Program-made: the position numbers and the translations under genes
Notes under the pieces: generated by a model
Told to the model about the DNA's origin: nothing
The model's database searches: none
What the model saw: only the letters and a program-made list of their open reading frames with translations
In this document: positions 11,129 through 19,966 of the stretch, one piece after another
How positions within the stretch are numbered: position 1 is the stretch's first letter
Layout of the letters: each line of letters starts with the position of its first letter
NCBI RefSeq assembly: GCF_027622945.1
Contig: NZ_JAPZVQ010000023.1
Coordinates: forward strand, 19,438 to 83,437
DNA from: Glycomyces lechevalierae
Lineage (GTDB): Bacteria > Actinomycetota > Actinomycetes > Mycobacteriales > Micromonosporaceae
Reading direction: 5' to 3'
Length of the DNA stretch: 64,000 nt

Positions 11129-12078
11129 GCGTCAACGGATCGCGCGTCGTCAGCGTCGGGCACTACCAGCCGGAGAAGATCCTCACCAACGCCGACCTCG
11201 CCGAGATGGTCGACACCAACGACGAGTGGATCGTCTCTCGTGTCGGCATCAAGGAGCGCCGCATCGCCGCCGACGGCCAGAAGGTCGCCGACCTCGCGAT
11301 CGAGGCCGCCCGCAACGCCATGGAGAACGGCGGCTTCACCGCCGCCGACATCGACATGGTCATCGTCGCCACCGTCTCGGCGAAGGACCTGTGCCCGAAC
11401 ACCGCCTGCCGCGTCTCCGACGCGCTCGGCATCGGCGCGCCGGCCGCCATCGACATCAACACCGCCTGCTCGGGCTTCGAGTACGCGCTGGCCCAGGCCG
11501 ACATGGCCATCCGGGTCGGCAGTGCCAAGCGCGCCATCGTGATCGGCGCCGAATGCCTCAGCGCGGTCACCGACTGGGAGGACCGCTCCTCGTGCGTCCT
11601 CTTCGGCGACGGCGCGGGCGCTGTCGTGGTCGAGGGCACCGACGACCCGGAGCTGGCCATCAGCCCGGTCCTGTGGGGCTCCGAGCCGGCGATGAGCGAC
11701 GTCATCCGCATCGAGGAGGACGTGCCGTTCATCAAGCAGGCCGGCCAGACCGTGTTCCGCTGGGCCACCACCCAGCTCGCGCCGCTCATCGAGCAGGTCG
11801 CCGAGCGGGCGGGCCTCAAGATCAGCGAGCTCGCGGCCTTCGTGCCGCACCAGGCGAACCTGCGGATCATCCAGGGCATCGCCAAGCGCCTCGACTTCAG
11901 CGACGACTGCGTCATCGCCGAGGACATCGTCTACTCCGGCAACACGTCGGCGGCATCGGTGCCGCTGGCCCTGTCGAAGTTGGTACAAAGTGGCAAGGTG
12001 GCCTCCGGCGCCCCGATCCTCCTGTTCGGATTCGGCGGCGGACTCACCTACGCCGGGCAAGTCATCCGCTGCCCGTAA
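11125..12078 (+). CDS. fabH: 3-oxoacyl-ACP synthase III
   Basis: A 317-residue condensing enzyme that starts fatty-acid synthesis by joining an acyl-CoA primer to malonyl-ACP. The Cys-His-Asn triad is visible: Cys115 in NTACSGFEYAL, His242 in VPHQANLRI and Asn273 in YSGNTSAAS. In actinobacteria such enzymes usually accept branched primers, but selectivity cannot be read from the sequence. GTG start at 11125 overlaps the fabD stop; acpP follows after 20 nt. Confidence 0.97.
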   Translation: MSVNGSRVVSVGHYQPEKILTNADLAEMVDTNDEWIVSRVGIKERRIAADGQKVADLAIEAARNAMENGGFTAADIDMVIVATVSAKDLCPNTACRVSDALGIGAPAAIDINTACSGFEYALAQADMAIRVGSAKRAIVIGAECLSAVTDWEDRSSCVLFGDGAGAVVVEGTDDPELAISPVLWGSEPAMSDVIRIEEDVPFIKQAGQTVFRWATTQLAPLIEQVAERAGLKISELAAFVPHQANLRIIQGIAKRLDFSDDCVIAEDIVYSGNTSAASVPLALSKLVQSGKVASGAPILLFGFGGGLTYAGQVIRCP

Positions 12079-12098
12079 TTATCGAGAGGAAATAACTC

Positions 12099-12341
12099 AT
12101 GGCTCATTCTCGTGACGAGATCCGCGAAGGCCTGTCCGACATTCTCGAAGAGGTCGCGGGCGTCAACCCCGACGATGTCGCCGACGGCAAGTCGTTCACC
12201 GACGACCTGGACGTCGACTCGCTCGCCATGGTCGAGGTCGTCGTCGCCGCTGAAGAGAAGTTCGGTGTGAAGATCCCCGATGACGAGGTCGCCAACCTGA
12301 AGACCGTCGGCGACGCCGTCTCCTACATCGAAAAGGGCTAA
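12099..12341 (+). CDS. acpP: Acyl carrier protein
   Basis: An 80-residue acidic carrier protein that holds growing acyl chains on a 4'-phosphopantetheine arm. The attachment site is Ser41 in the DVDSLAMVEVV motif at the start of helix 2. GAGAGGAAA precedes the ATG. It sits between fabH and fabF, so it is the fatty-acid ACP rather than a polyketide ACP. Confidence 0.97.
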   Translation: MAHSRDEIREGLSDILEEVAGVNPDDVADGKSFTDDLDVDSLAMVEVVVAAEEKFGVKIPDDEVANLKTVGDAVSYIEKG

Positions 12342-12343
12342 AT

Positions 12344-13561
12344 GTGACTGAGGTAGTCGTGACCGGGCTCGGCGCGACCACGCCCCTCGGCGGGGACGTG
12401 GCGTCGACCTGGGAAGCGCTCGTGGCCGGTCGGTCGGGCGTGCACCTGCTCGAGCACGAGTGGGCGCAGGAACTCCCCTGCCGTATCGCCGCCGAGCTGG
12501 CGGTGGAGCCGTCCGAGGTCCTGCCTCGGGTGCGGCTGCGCCGTCTGGACCGCTCCGAGCAGATCGCGCTGGTCGCGGCTCAGCAGGCGTGGGACGACGC
12601 GGGGCTGAGCGACGACCTCGACAAGGAACGCCTGGGCGTCGTCTTCGGTTCCGGCATCGGCGGGGCGCTGACGCTCCTCGCCCAGGACGACATCCTGGAG
12701 GAGAGCGGCGCCCGCAAGGTCTCGCCGTTCACCGTGCCCATGCTCATGCCCAACGGTCCCGCCGCAGTAGTCGGCCTGGAATTCGGCGCCCAAGCCGGCG
12801 TGCACGCCCCCACCAGCGCGTGCGCCACCTCGGCCGAGGCGATCTCCTGGGCCGCCGACATGATCCGCGTCGGCCGTGCCGACGTGGTCGTGGCGGGCGG
12901 CGCGGAGGCGGTCATCGGCGGCCTGCCGATGGCCGGGTTCTCCTCGATGAAGGCCATGTCGACCCGCAACGACGACCCGACGCACGCCTCCCGGCCCTGG
13001 GACCGCGACCGCGACGGGTTCGTCATGGGCGAAGGCTCCGGCGCGCTCATCCTGGAGCGCCGCGACCACGCCGAGGCGCGCGGGGCGAAGATCTACGCCG
13101 TCGTGGCGGGCTCCGGGCTGACCTCCGACGGGTACGACATCGTCCAGCCCGACCCGGAGTGCCGGGGCGGCGGCCGGGCGATGGCGGCGGCCATCAAGCA
13201 GGCCGGCATCGACCCGAAGGAGATCGGCCACGTCAACGCCCATGCGACGTCCACTCCGGTCGGCGACATGGCGGAGGTCAAGGGCATCAAGCGCGTCGTG
13301 GGCGACCACGTGGTGCTGACCGCGACCAAGTCCATGACCGGGCACCTGCTCGGCGGCGCGGGCGCGGTCGAGTCGATCGCGGCGATCCTGGCGATCGTCG
13401 AAGGGGTCATCCCTCCGACGATCAACCTCGACAACCCCGACCCGGGCCTGGACCTGGACGTCGCGGCGAACGAGGCGCGCAAGGTCGAGCTGAACGCCGC
13501 GCTCAACACGGCCTTCGGCTTCGGCGGCCACAACGCCGCGCTCTTGTTCACGAAGGCGTAG
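12344..13561 (+). CDS. fabF: 3-oxoacyl-ACP synthase II
   Basis: A 405-residue elongating condensing enzyme acting on acyl-ACP and malonyl-ACP. Active-site Cys160 lies in PTSACATSAEAI; the two histidines are in NAHATSTPVGD and KSMTGHLLGGAG. The GTG at 12344 comes 2 nt after the acpP stop (TAA-AT-GTG), so the two are translationally coupled. A strong terminator closes the operon. Confidence 0.97.
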   Translation: MTEVVVTGLGATTPLGGDVASTWEALVAGRSGVHLLEHEWAQELPCRIAAELAVEPSEVLPRVRLRRLDRSEQIALVAAQQAWDDAGLSDDLDKERLGVVFGSGIGGALTLLAQDDILEESGARKVSPFTVPMLMPNGPAAVVGLEFGAQAGVHAPTSACATSAEAISWAADMIRVGRADVVVAGGAEAVIGGLPMAGFSSMKAMSTRNDDPTHASRPWDRDRDGFVMGEGSGALILERRDHAEARGAKIYAVVAGSGLTSDGYDIVQPDPECRGGGRAMAAAIKQAGIDPKEIGHVNAHATSTPVGDMAEVKGIKRVVGDHVVLTATKSMTGHLLGGAGAVESIAAILAIVEGVIPPTINLDNPDPGLDLDVAANEARKVELNAALNTAFGFGGHNAALLFTKA

Positions 13562-13609
13562 CCGGAGTGAACCGGCTGCACCGGACGAAGGCGTAGCAGC
13601 AGTAGTAAC

Positions 13610-13647
13610 CTGAAGGGCCCCAACGCTTTCGGGTTGGGGCCCTTCAG
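13610..13647 (+). terminator. Terminator of the fab operon
   Basis: A perfect 15-bp stem (CTGAAGGGCCCCAAC and its complement) with an 8-nt loop, about 50 nt past the fabF stop. Confidence 0.88.
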
Positions 13648-13987
13648 CGCGTCTGCGGGAGTCCGGTTTCGGGCGTGTCCGGGGGCGACGCGTGTGCCTG
13701 CGGGCCTTGGGTCTCGGGCGTGTCCGGGAGCGTCTCGGAGCGCCTACCACAAAACAGACATAAGAGGGACCCGGCCTCCGCGAGCTGGCGAGCCGTAACT
13801 TTGGTCAGCGCAGAAATCCTCCCGGGGTACGACATTCCCCGAACTTGATCCTTCCTCGGGATGACCCAGGTCGGTACCGCGGACGGGAGCTTTCGGCGGC
13901 GGTCGCGAATACCGTGAATCGAGCCCGTTTTCCATAGACTCGAACCGGAAGCCAGTGCACACCCGCCACGATCCGAAGGAGACCGTC
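13648..13987. other. Gene-free stretch before the DUF418 pair
   Basis: No gene is supported here. A short phrase CGGGCGTGTCCGGG occurs twice, 48 nt apart, near 13672 and 13720. A patch of lower G+C (13745-13765) follows. CATAGACT near 13934 could be the -10 of the first DUF418 gene. GGTACGACATTCC (about 13826) resembles the tail of the dispersed repeat family but lacks the rest. Confidence 0.4.
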
Positions 13988-15193
13988 GTGTCCACCGCGA
14001 CCCCTCTCGCCACGACCGGCCCGCCCGGCCCGCCCGTCTCGATCAGCAAGGGCGAGCGCTCGCTCGCCCCCGACATCGCGCGCGGCGGGATGCTCCTGTT
14101 CATCGCGCTCGCCAACGTACCGATCCACCTGTGGGGCATGGGCGTCGACGCCTACGGCCACAACACGGGCCAGTCGGGCGCCGACCACGTCGCGCTGTTC
14201 ATCGAGCAGCTCGTCATCGCCGAGCGTTCGCGGCCGATGTTCGCCGTCCTCTACGGCTTCGGGATCGCCATCATGGCCTCGCGCATGTTCGCGCGAGGCA
14301 TGGACGCCAAGGGCGTCCGCAGGATCATCCGCCGCCGCTCTTCGTGGCTGCTCCTGTTCGGATTCATCCACGCGGTCTTCCTCTTCTGGGGCGACATCCT
14401 CGCCCCCTACGGCGCGACGGGCCTGATCGCCCTCGCGTTCGTGCACCTCTCCGACAAGGCGCTCAAGCGGTGGCTGTGGGGTTCCATCGCGTATGTCGTG
14501 CTCATCGGCAACGTGCTCATGGCATTCCTCTTCACCTCCGGGGGCGGCGGCGGGGCGCCCGAGGTCGAACTCCCGCCGTACCTCGCCCAGATGGTGCTCG
14601 GCGCGGTCGTCTCGCCGGTGGGCGTCCTCGGCCTCGTCATCAGCGGCTCGTTCTTCCCGCTCGTCATCGCGGGCATGATGCTCCACCGCGCCGGCTGGAT
14701 CGAGCACCCTGAGGCGCATCTGCCGCAATTGAAGCGGGTCTTCGCCTCCGGCATGGCCGTGAACGTCCTCAGCTCGCTTCCCGTGGCGCTCATCGCCCTC
14801 GGCGCCTGGGAGCCCGCGCACGGCCTCTGGGTCGCCTCGGTCTACCTGACACTGCTCGGCGGCCTCTACGCCGGGATCGGCTACATCTGCGGCTTCGCGC
14901 TCCTCGCCCACAAGCTCCGCGGCTACGGCCGCCGAGGCGTCCCCGGGGCCCTCGCCGCGGTCGGCGAGCGCTCGCTCACGAGCTACCTGCTCCAGTCGTT
15001 CATCATGGCGCCGCTGCTCACCGCCTGGGGCCTCGGCCTCGGCGAAGACCTCGGCTACCTCGGGGCGTTCGGCGTCGCGTTCGGCACCTGGCTGGCGACG
15101 GTGGCCGTCGCGGTCGCGCTCGACAAGGCCGGGAAGCGCGGCCCGTTCGAGGTCCTGCTGCGCCGCCTCACCTACGGCCCCAAGCGGAGCTAG
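13988..15193 (+). CDS. DUF418 domain membrane protein, copy 1
   Basis: A 401-residue polytopic protein. An N-terminal acyltransferase-3/heparan-acetyltransferase-like half (about 15-190) begins with the typical RSLAPDIARGGMLLFIALAN segment; a C-terminal DUF418 domain (about 215-395) carries GERSLTSYLLQSF. The family is widespread and its function unproven, with roles in membrane transport or acyl transfer proposed. The GTG at 13988 follows AAGGAGA at 5 nt. It is the first of two tandem paralogues. A hairpin terminator separates them, so they are transcribed separately. Confidence 0.9.
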   Translation: MSTATPLATTGPPGPPVSISKGERSLAPDIARGGMLLFIALANVPIHLWGMGVDAYGHNTGQSGADHVALFIEQLVIAERSRPMFAVLYGFGIAIMASRMFARGMDAKGVRRIIRRRSSWLLLFGFIHAVFLFWGDILAPYGATGLIALAFVHLSDKALKRWLWGSIAYVVLIGNVLMAFLFTSGGGGGAPEVELPPYLAQMVLGAVVSPVGVLGLVISGSFFPLVIAGMMLHRAGWIEHPEAHLPQLKRVFASGMAVNVLSSLPVALIALGAWEPAHGLWVASVYLTLLGGLYAGIGYICGFALLAHKLRGYGRRGVPGALAAVGERSLTSYLLQSFIMAPLLTAWGLGLGEDLGYLGAFGVAFGTWLATVAVAVALDKAGKRGPFEVLLRRLTYGPKRS

Positions 15194-15211
15194 AAGCCTC
15201 CCCGTCCACTG

Positions 15212-15242
15212 GGGCTCCACCTCGTTCGCGGTGGAGCCCTTT
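15212..15242 (+). terminator. Terminator after DUF418 copy 1
   Basis: A 10-bp stem (GGGCTCCACC, 15212-15221, with 15230-15239), 8-nt loop, then TTTC. Confidence 0.85.
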
Positions 15243-15366
15243 CACCTCCGTGGCGCTCGGGTCGTGCTGGCGGTACCCGCTTTCGGGGGACTGCACTACT
15301 GCGCCGCTCCCCCGTTTTCCCTACCGTGAGAACCGAACCCAGACGACCCTCCCGATAGGAACCTCC

Positions 15367-16554
15367 GTGACCCGCACCCTTGAAGTCGGCGCCGCACCGC
15401 CGACGCCGATCGCCAAGTCCGAGCGCTCGCTCGCGCCGGACATCGCGCGCGGCTTCATGCTCCTGTTCATCGCCCTCGCCAACGTCCCGGTCCACTTGTG
15501 GGGCATGCGCCTCGACGACTACGGCCACAACACCGGGCAGTCGGCCGCCGACCACATCGCCTACTTCGTGGAGCAACTGCTCATCGCCGAGCGCTCGCGG
15601 CCGATGTTCGCCGTCCTCTACGGCTTCGGCATCGCCGTCATGGCCACGCGCATGTTCGCGCGCGGCACGGACGTGAAAGGCGTCCGCAAGGTCCTGCGCC
15701 GCCGCTCCTGGTGGCTCCTCGCGTTCGGCTTCCTCCACTCCACCTTCCTGTTCTACGGCGACATCCTCGCCCCGTACGGCGCGATGGGCCTGATCGCCCT
15801 GTTCTTCGTGCACCTCTCCGACAAGTCGCTCAAGCGGTGGCTGTGGGGCTCGATCGCGTACGTCGCGCTCGTCGGCAACGTGATCATGGCGTACCTCTTC
15901 ACGACCAACGGCCAGCCGCCGGAGATCGACCTCCCGCCGTACCTCGCCCAGGTCGTCTTCGGCGCGATCGCCTCGCCCACGAACGCCATCGGCGTCGCGG
16001 CCACCGGCATGTTCGTGCCGCTCATCATCGCGGGCATGATGCTGCACCGCGCCGGCTGGGTCGAGCACCCCGAGGCGCACCTGCCGCAGCTCAAAAAGCT
16101 CTTCATCTCCGGCATGATCGTGAACGTCCTCAGCTCGCTTCCCGTGGCGCTCATCGCCCTCGGCGCCTGGGAGCCCGCGAAGGGGCTGTGGGCCGCCGCG
16201 GTCTACCTGACGCTGCTCGGCGGCATGTACGCCGGGCTCGGCTACATCTGCGGCTTCGCGCTCCTCGCGCACAAACTGCGCGGTTACGGCCGCCGCGGCA
16301 TCCCCGGGGCCCTCGCCGCGGTCGGCGAGCGCTCGCTCACCAGCTACCTGCTGCAGTCATTCGTCATGGCGCCGCTCCTGACCGCGTGGGGCTTCGGCCT
16401 CGGCGAAGACCTCGGCTACCTCGGGGCCTTCGGCGTCGCGTTCGGCACCTGGCTGGCGACGGTGGCCGTCGCGGTCGCGCTCGACAAGGCCGGGAAGCGC
16501 GGCCCGTTCGAGGTCCTGCTGCGCCGCCTCACCTACGGCCCCAAGCGGGCCTGA
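15367..16554 (+). CDS. DUF418 domain membrane protein, copy 2
   Basis: A 395-residue paralogue of the preceding gene with the same architecture and near-identical C-terminal domain. The GTG at 15367 is preceded by TAGGAA; the ATG-initiated longer reading from 15250 adds a Cys/Pro-rich tail without a ribosome site. Copy 2 lacks the Gly-rich cytoplasmic loop of copy 1 (GGGGGAPEVE versus NGQPPEID). The last 155 nt match copy 1 with a single difference, much closer than the N-terminal halves, suggesting recent duplication or gene conversion. Confidence 0.9.
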   Translation: MTRTLEVGAAPPTPIAKSERSLAPDIARGFMLLFIALANVPVHLWGMRLDDYGHNTGQSAADHIAYFVEQLLIAERSRPMFAVLYGFGIAVMATRMFARGTDVKGVRKVLRRRSWWLLAFGFLHSTFLFYGDILAPYGAMGLIALFFVHLSDKSLKRWLWGSIAYVALVGNVIMAYLFTTNGQPPEIDLPPYLAQVVFGAIASPTNAIGVAATGMFVPLIIAGMMLHRAGWVEHPEAHLPQLKKLFISGMIVNVLSSLPVALIALGAWEPAKGLWAAAVYLTLLGGMYAGLGYICGFALLAHKLRGYGRRGIPGALAAVGERSLTSYLLQSFVMAPLLTAWGFGLGEDLGYLGAFGVAFGTWLATVAVAVALDKAGKRGPFEVLLRRLTYGPKRA

Positions 16555-16562
16555 TCGAGACT

Positions 16563-16592
16563 CCCCCGCGTCGCATTGCCGACGCGGGGGTT
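16563..16592 (+). terminator. Terminator after DUF418 copy 2
   Basis: An 11-bp perfect stem (CCCCCGCGTCG and its complement, 16563-16590) with a 6-nt loop, then TT. Confidence 0.85.
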
Positions 16593-16626
16593 CCGCCCGT
16601 TCCGGGCGGCGTGCCACAATACGCGC

Positions 16627-17166
16627 GTGCAAGTGAGGCAGACTCCGTTCCGACTGCTGCGGGCCGCCGTGTTCGCAGCGGTCTCGGCGTCCGCCTCGCT
16701 CCTGCTGCACCTGTGGAGCGGCGGGCACGCGCCCGGCCCGCTCCAGTTCGCCGCCGCCGCGTTCCTGCTCTTCGCCGCCGCTTACGCGGTCGGCGGACGC
16801 CAGCGCGGCTTCCTCGCCCTCGCTCCACTGTGCTTCGCGGCCCAGTACGGGCTGCACGAGTTCTTCGAGCTCGGTGCCACTGCCACTGCGGGCCATGCGG
16901 ACGCCGCGGGCGCGGGCATGTGGCTGGTGCACATCGCGGCGGCGCTGGCGCAGGCGTCGTGGCTGGCGCGCGGCGATGCCGCGTTCGCGAGGCTGCTCGA
17001 CGCGTTGACGCTGTTCGTCGCGCGCGTGATCCGGATGGTCGGCGCGGGCGTGCTCGTGGTGATCCGGCCGCGCCGGTTCGTGCTGCGGGCGCAGGCGCCG
17101 CGTCCGGTCCCGGCGGTGCGCACGCAGATCTCCCATCGCGGTCCGCCGCGGTTCGTTTTCTCCTGA
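16627..17166 (+). CDS. Small integral membrane protein of unknown function
   Basis: A 179-residue protein I do not recognise. It has about four hydrophobic segments (residues about 10-30, 36-52, 56-72, 90-112) and a basic C-terminal tail. Several histidines and a glutamate (HLWSGGH, GLHEFFELG, GHADAAG) sit near membrane edges, as might be seen in a metal- or haem-linked protein. The GTG at 16627 lies 6 nt after a CACAAT box, consistent with a leaderless start. The PepSY-peroxidase fusion follows 80 nt later on the same strand, so a shared role is possible but unproven. Confidence 0.7.
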   Translation: MQVRQTPFRLLRAAVFAAVSASASLLLHLWSGGHAPGPLQFAAAAFLLFAAAYAVGGRQRGFLALAPLCFAAQYGLHEFFELGATATAGHADAAGAGMWLVHIAAALAQASWLARGDAAFARLLDALTLFVARVIRMVGAGVLVVIRPRRFVLRAQAPRPVPAVRTQISHRGPPRFVFS

Positions 17167-17246
17167 GTCCTTTTGTCCCCCAGCGCCTTCGGCGCTGACT
17201 CCTGCCCGGGGAGCGGTGTGCTCGCGGGCTGCTCAGAAAGCGAACC

Positions 17247-19916
17247 ATGTCGAATAGACCCAAGTTTTGGGCTGCCCTGCGGCAGCCGCTGCTTCGGCTG
17301 CATTTCTACGCCGGGGTGCTCATCGCCCCGTTCCTGCTGGTCTCGGCCGTGACCGGGCTGGCTTACGCGCTCTCCTATCCGGTGGAGGACGCGCTGTACT
17401 CGGACCTGCGCACCGTCGATGTCGGTGAGGAGCGGTTGAGCCTCGCCGACCAGGTCGACGCCGTGACTGCGGCGCATCCGGACTGGCCCGTGACGGCGGT
17501 GCGGCCGGCCGCCGAGGCGGACGCCTCGACCGGGGTGCTCGTCGACGACGGTGTCGACCGCGAGTCGGGCGCGGTCGCCGTCGTCTACGTCGATCCTTAC
17601 ACCGGGGAGGTGCTGGGCGAGTCGACCTCGTACGGGTCCTCGCAGGCCGGGCCGGTGCGCGAGTGGATCTCGACGCTGCACCGGAGCCTGCATCTCGGCG
17701 ACCCGGGCCGCCTGTACAGCGAGCTCGCGGCGAGCTGGCTGTGGGTGGTGGCGCTGGGCGGCCTGGTCCTGTGGGTCTCCCGGAAGCGCCGGAGCCTGCT
17801 CGTGCCGCGGCCGTCCGGTGCGGGCCGGTCGCGGACGCTCGCCTGGCACGGCCCGGTCGGCTTCTGGCTGGTCGCGGTGCTCTTGTTCCTGTCCGTGACC
17901 GGGTTGACCTGGTCGAAGTACGCGGGCGAGCGCGTCACGGAGCTGCGCCAGGCCTTGGACTGGACGACGCCGTCGGTCACGGTCGACGCGGGCGGCGACC
18001 ACAGCGGTCACGGCGGGCACGAGTCCTCGGCGACCGCTTCGCCGTTCGCGGTCACGCTGCTCGACAGCGTCCACGAGACCGCGCTCGACGCGGACATGAA
18101 CGGCCCCTTGCAGATCACGCTGCCCTCAGGTTCGGGCACGCAGTACCTGGTGGCGGAGACGCGCCGGTCGCTGCCGGTGGAGCAGGACCAGTTGGTCGTT
18201 GACACCGCTTCGGGCGCACCGGAAGTGGTCGAAGAGTCGCGGTTCGCGGAGTGGCCGTTCATGGCGCAGGTGACGAACGTGTTCATCGCCGCGCACATGG
18301 GCCTGCTGTTCGGGCTGGCGAATCAGTTGCTGCTGGCGGCGGTGATGATCGCGCTGGTGTGCGTGATCGTGTGGGGTTATCGGATGTGGTGGCAGCGGCG
18401 CCCACTGCGCAGTCAGCGCGCGCTCGTGGGGCGGCCGTATCCGCGCGGGTCGCTGCGGCGGCTGCCGTGGCCGGCCGTGGCGGTGATCGTGGCGGTCGCG
18501 GCCGGGGTCGGCTGGTGCTTCCCGCTGCTGGGGATCTCGCTGGCGGCGTTCGTCGTGGTCGATGTGCTCGTCGGTGTGTGGCAGCGGTTCCGCAAGCCGC
18601 CCAGGGAACACCAGGGCGAGCCGCAGCTGTCGCGCCGCACCGCTCTCGCGGGGGCGACGATCTCGGCGGCGGTCGGTGCGGGCGTGGGGATGGCGATCGC
18701 GTCGTCGCAGTCGGACGGCGGTGAGGCTGCCGCCGAGGCGCCGGGCGTGGAGCCGTTCTTCGGAGACCGGCAGGGCGGTATCGAGACGCCCGCGCAGCAG
18801 CACGCGCTGTTCGCGTCGTTCACGTTGTCGGACACCGAACTCGGGACCGGCGAGGCCCTCGACGCCGCCGCGATCGCCGCGAACCTGCGAACCCTGTTGC
18901 AGGACTGGTCGGCGGCCGCCGCGGCGCTCGCCGCCGGTGAGGCGCCGCCGAAGGCCGCGATCGACGGCGACGACCAGTTCGACGCGGAGGCCGTCTCGGC
19001 GGGCCTGGATCCGGCGCGGCTCACGGTGACGTTCGGGCTCGGCCCGGGCGCGTTCGCGAAGGCCGGGCTGGAGGCGGCGCAGCCGTCGAAGCTGGTGGAG
19101 CTGCCCGAGTTCGCGGGCGACAAGCTGAACCCGGCCTGGTCGGGCGGGGACCTGCTCGTGCAGATCTGCGGCGACGACCAGCAGGTGGTGAGCGGCGCGT
19201 TCCTGGAGCTGCGGAAGCGGGCGGTCGCCGCCGCGAAGCTCGGCTGGGTGCAGCAGGGCTTCTCGTCACGGCCTTCCGACGGCGGCACGCCGCGGAACCT
19301 CATGGGGTTCAAGGACGGCAGCGCGAACCCGGAGACCGGCTCAGCGGAGTTCGACGCGCGGGTGTGGGCGGTCGACGGGGAGCCGTCGTGGTTCGAGGGC
19401 GGCACGTACCTGGTGTTCCGCAAGATCCGGATGCGGCTGCCGGACTGGTCGATGCTCTCGGCGGAGGACCAGAACCTGACGTTCGGGCGCGAGCGCGATT
19501 CAGGGGTGCCGCTGAGCGGCGGCGGCGAGTTCGACCACCCGGACTTCGAGGTCCTCGACGCGTCGGGGCTGCCCGCCGTCCCGGCGGACGCGCACATCGC
19601 GGTCGTGCACGACGCGCCGATGGTGCGGCGCGGCTACAACTACGACTACGGGTTCCTGACGCAAGGGGACGTGAGCTCGGACGAGGCCGAGGACGGCCAT
19701 CTGGACGGCCACATGCACGCCGCGCACCCCTATGACGCGGGGCTGCTGTTCGTGTCGTTCCAGGCCGATCCGCAGGCGTTCATCGACGCGCAGGAGAAGA
19801 TGGCGGCCTCGGACCGGTTGAGCGAGTTCATCACCGCCGAGGGCAGCGCGGTGTTCGTGCTCCCGCCGGGCGCGCCCGAGGGCGGTTACGTCGGGCAGGG
19901 CCTGTTCGGAGCCTGA
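17247..19916 (+). CDS. PepSY membrane domain fused to a DyP-type haem peroxidase
   Basis: One uninterrupted 889-residue frame. The first part (about 1-450) is a PepSY-associated membrane protein: an RQPLLRLHFYAGVLIAPFLL start, HGPVGFW helix, a His-rich external linker (DHSGHGGH, 251-258) and roughly six membrane helices. A short twin-arginine-like motif, SRRTALAGA (462-470), with a hydrophobic segment joins it to a DyP peroxidase (about 500-889). The peroxidase has the GxxDG motif (GFKDG, 687-691, catalytic Asp690), proximal His783 in DAHIAVVH and the RRGYNYDYGF block of EfeB-type enzymes. The peroxidase would face outside. PepSY membrane proteins and EfeB peroxidases are each tied to iron or haem; the fusion suggests membrane electron transfer coupled to peroxide or haem chemistry. 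Confidence 0.88.
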   Translation: MSNRPKFWAALRQPLLRLHFYAGVLIAPFLLVSAVTGLAYALSYPVEDALYSDLRTVDVGEERLSLADQVDAVTAAHPDWPVTAVRPAAEADASTGVLVDDGVDRESGAVAVVYVDPYTGEVLGESTSYGSSQAGPVREWISTLHRSLHLGDPGRLYSELAASWLWVVALGGLVLWVSRKRRSLLVPRPSGAGRSRTLAWHGPVGFWLVAVLLFLSVTGLTWSKYAGERVTELRQALDWTTPSVTVDAGGDHSGHGGHESSATASPFAVTLLDSVHETALDADMNGPLQITLPSGSGTQYLVAETRRSLPVEQDQLVVDTASGAPEVVEESRFAEWPFMAQVTNVFIAAHMGLLFGLANQLLLAAVMIALVCVIVWGYRMWWQRRPLRSQRALVGRPYPRGSLRRLPWPAVAVIVAVAAGVGWCFPLLGISLAAFVVVDVLVGVWQRFRKPPREHQGEPQLSRRTALAGATISAAVGAGVGMAIASSQSDGGEAAAEAPGVEPFFGDRQGGIETPAQQHALFASFTLSDTELGTGEALDAAAIAANLRTLLQDWSAAAAALAAGEAPPKAAIDGDDQFDAEAVSAGLDPARLTVTFGLGPGAFAKAGLEAAQPSKLVELPEFAGDKLNPAWSGGDLLVQICGDDQQVVSGAFLELRKRAVAAAKLGWVQQGFSSRPSDGGTPRNLMGFKDGSANPETGSAEFDARVWAVDGEPSWFEGGTYLVFRKIRMRLPDWSMLSAEDQNLTFGRERDSGVPLSGGGEFDHPDFEVLDASGLPAVPADAHIAVVHDAPMVRRGYNYDYGFLTQGDVSSDEAEDGHLDGHMHAAHPYDAGLLFVSFQADPQAFIDAQEKMAASDRLSEFITAEGSAVFVLPPGAPEGGYVGQGLFGA

Positions 19917-19929
19917 TGGTGATGGCGGC

Positions 19930-19961
19930 GGTGCGGGCCGCTCGCAGGAGCGGCCCGCACC
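19930..19961. terminator. Shared hairpin between the convergent fusion gene and purC
   Basis: A 14-bp perfect stem (GGTGCGGGCCGCTC and complement) with a 4-nt loop, between the two stop codons. Confidence 0.85.
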
Positions 19962-19966
19962 CTCGT

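Noticed and set aside
13826..13840. A further copy of the dispersed repeat before the DUF418 genes.
   Set aside because: Only GGTACGACATTCC matches; the core and the CCGGGGGC end are missing.
17181..17197. A riboswitch upstream of the PepSY-DyP gene.
   Set aside because: Only a simple CAGCGCC/GGCGCTG hairpin is present; no known riboswitch consensus or long structured leader is seen.
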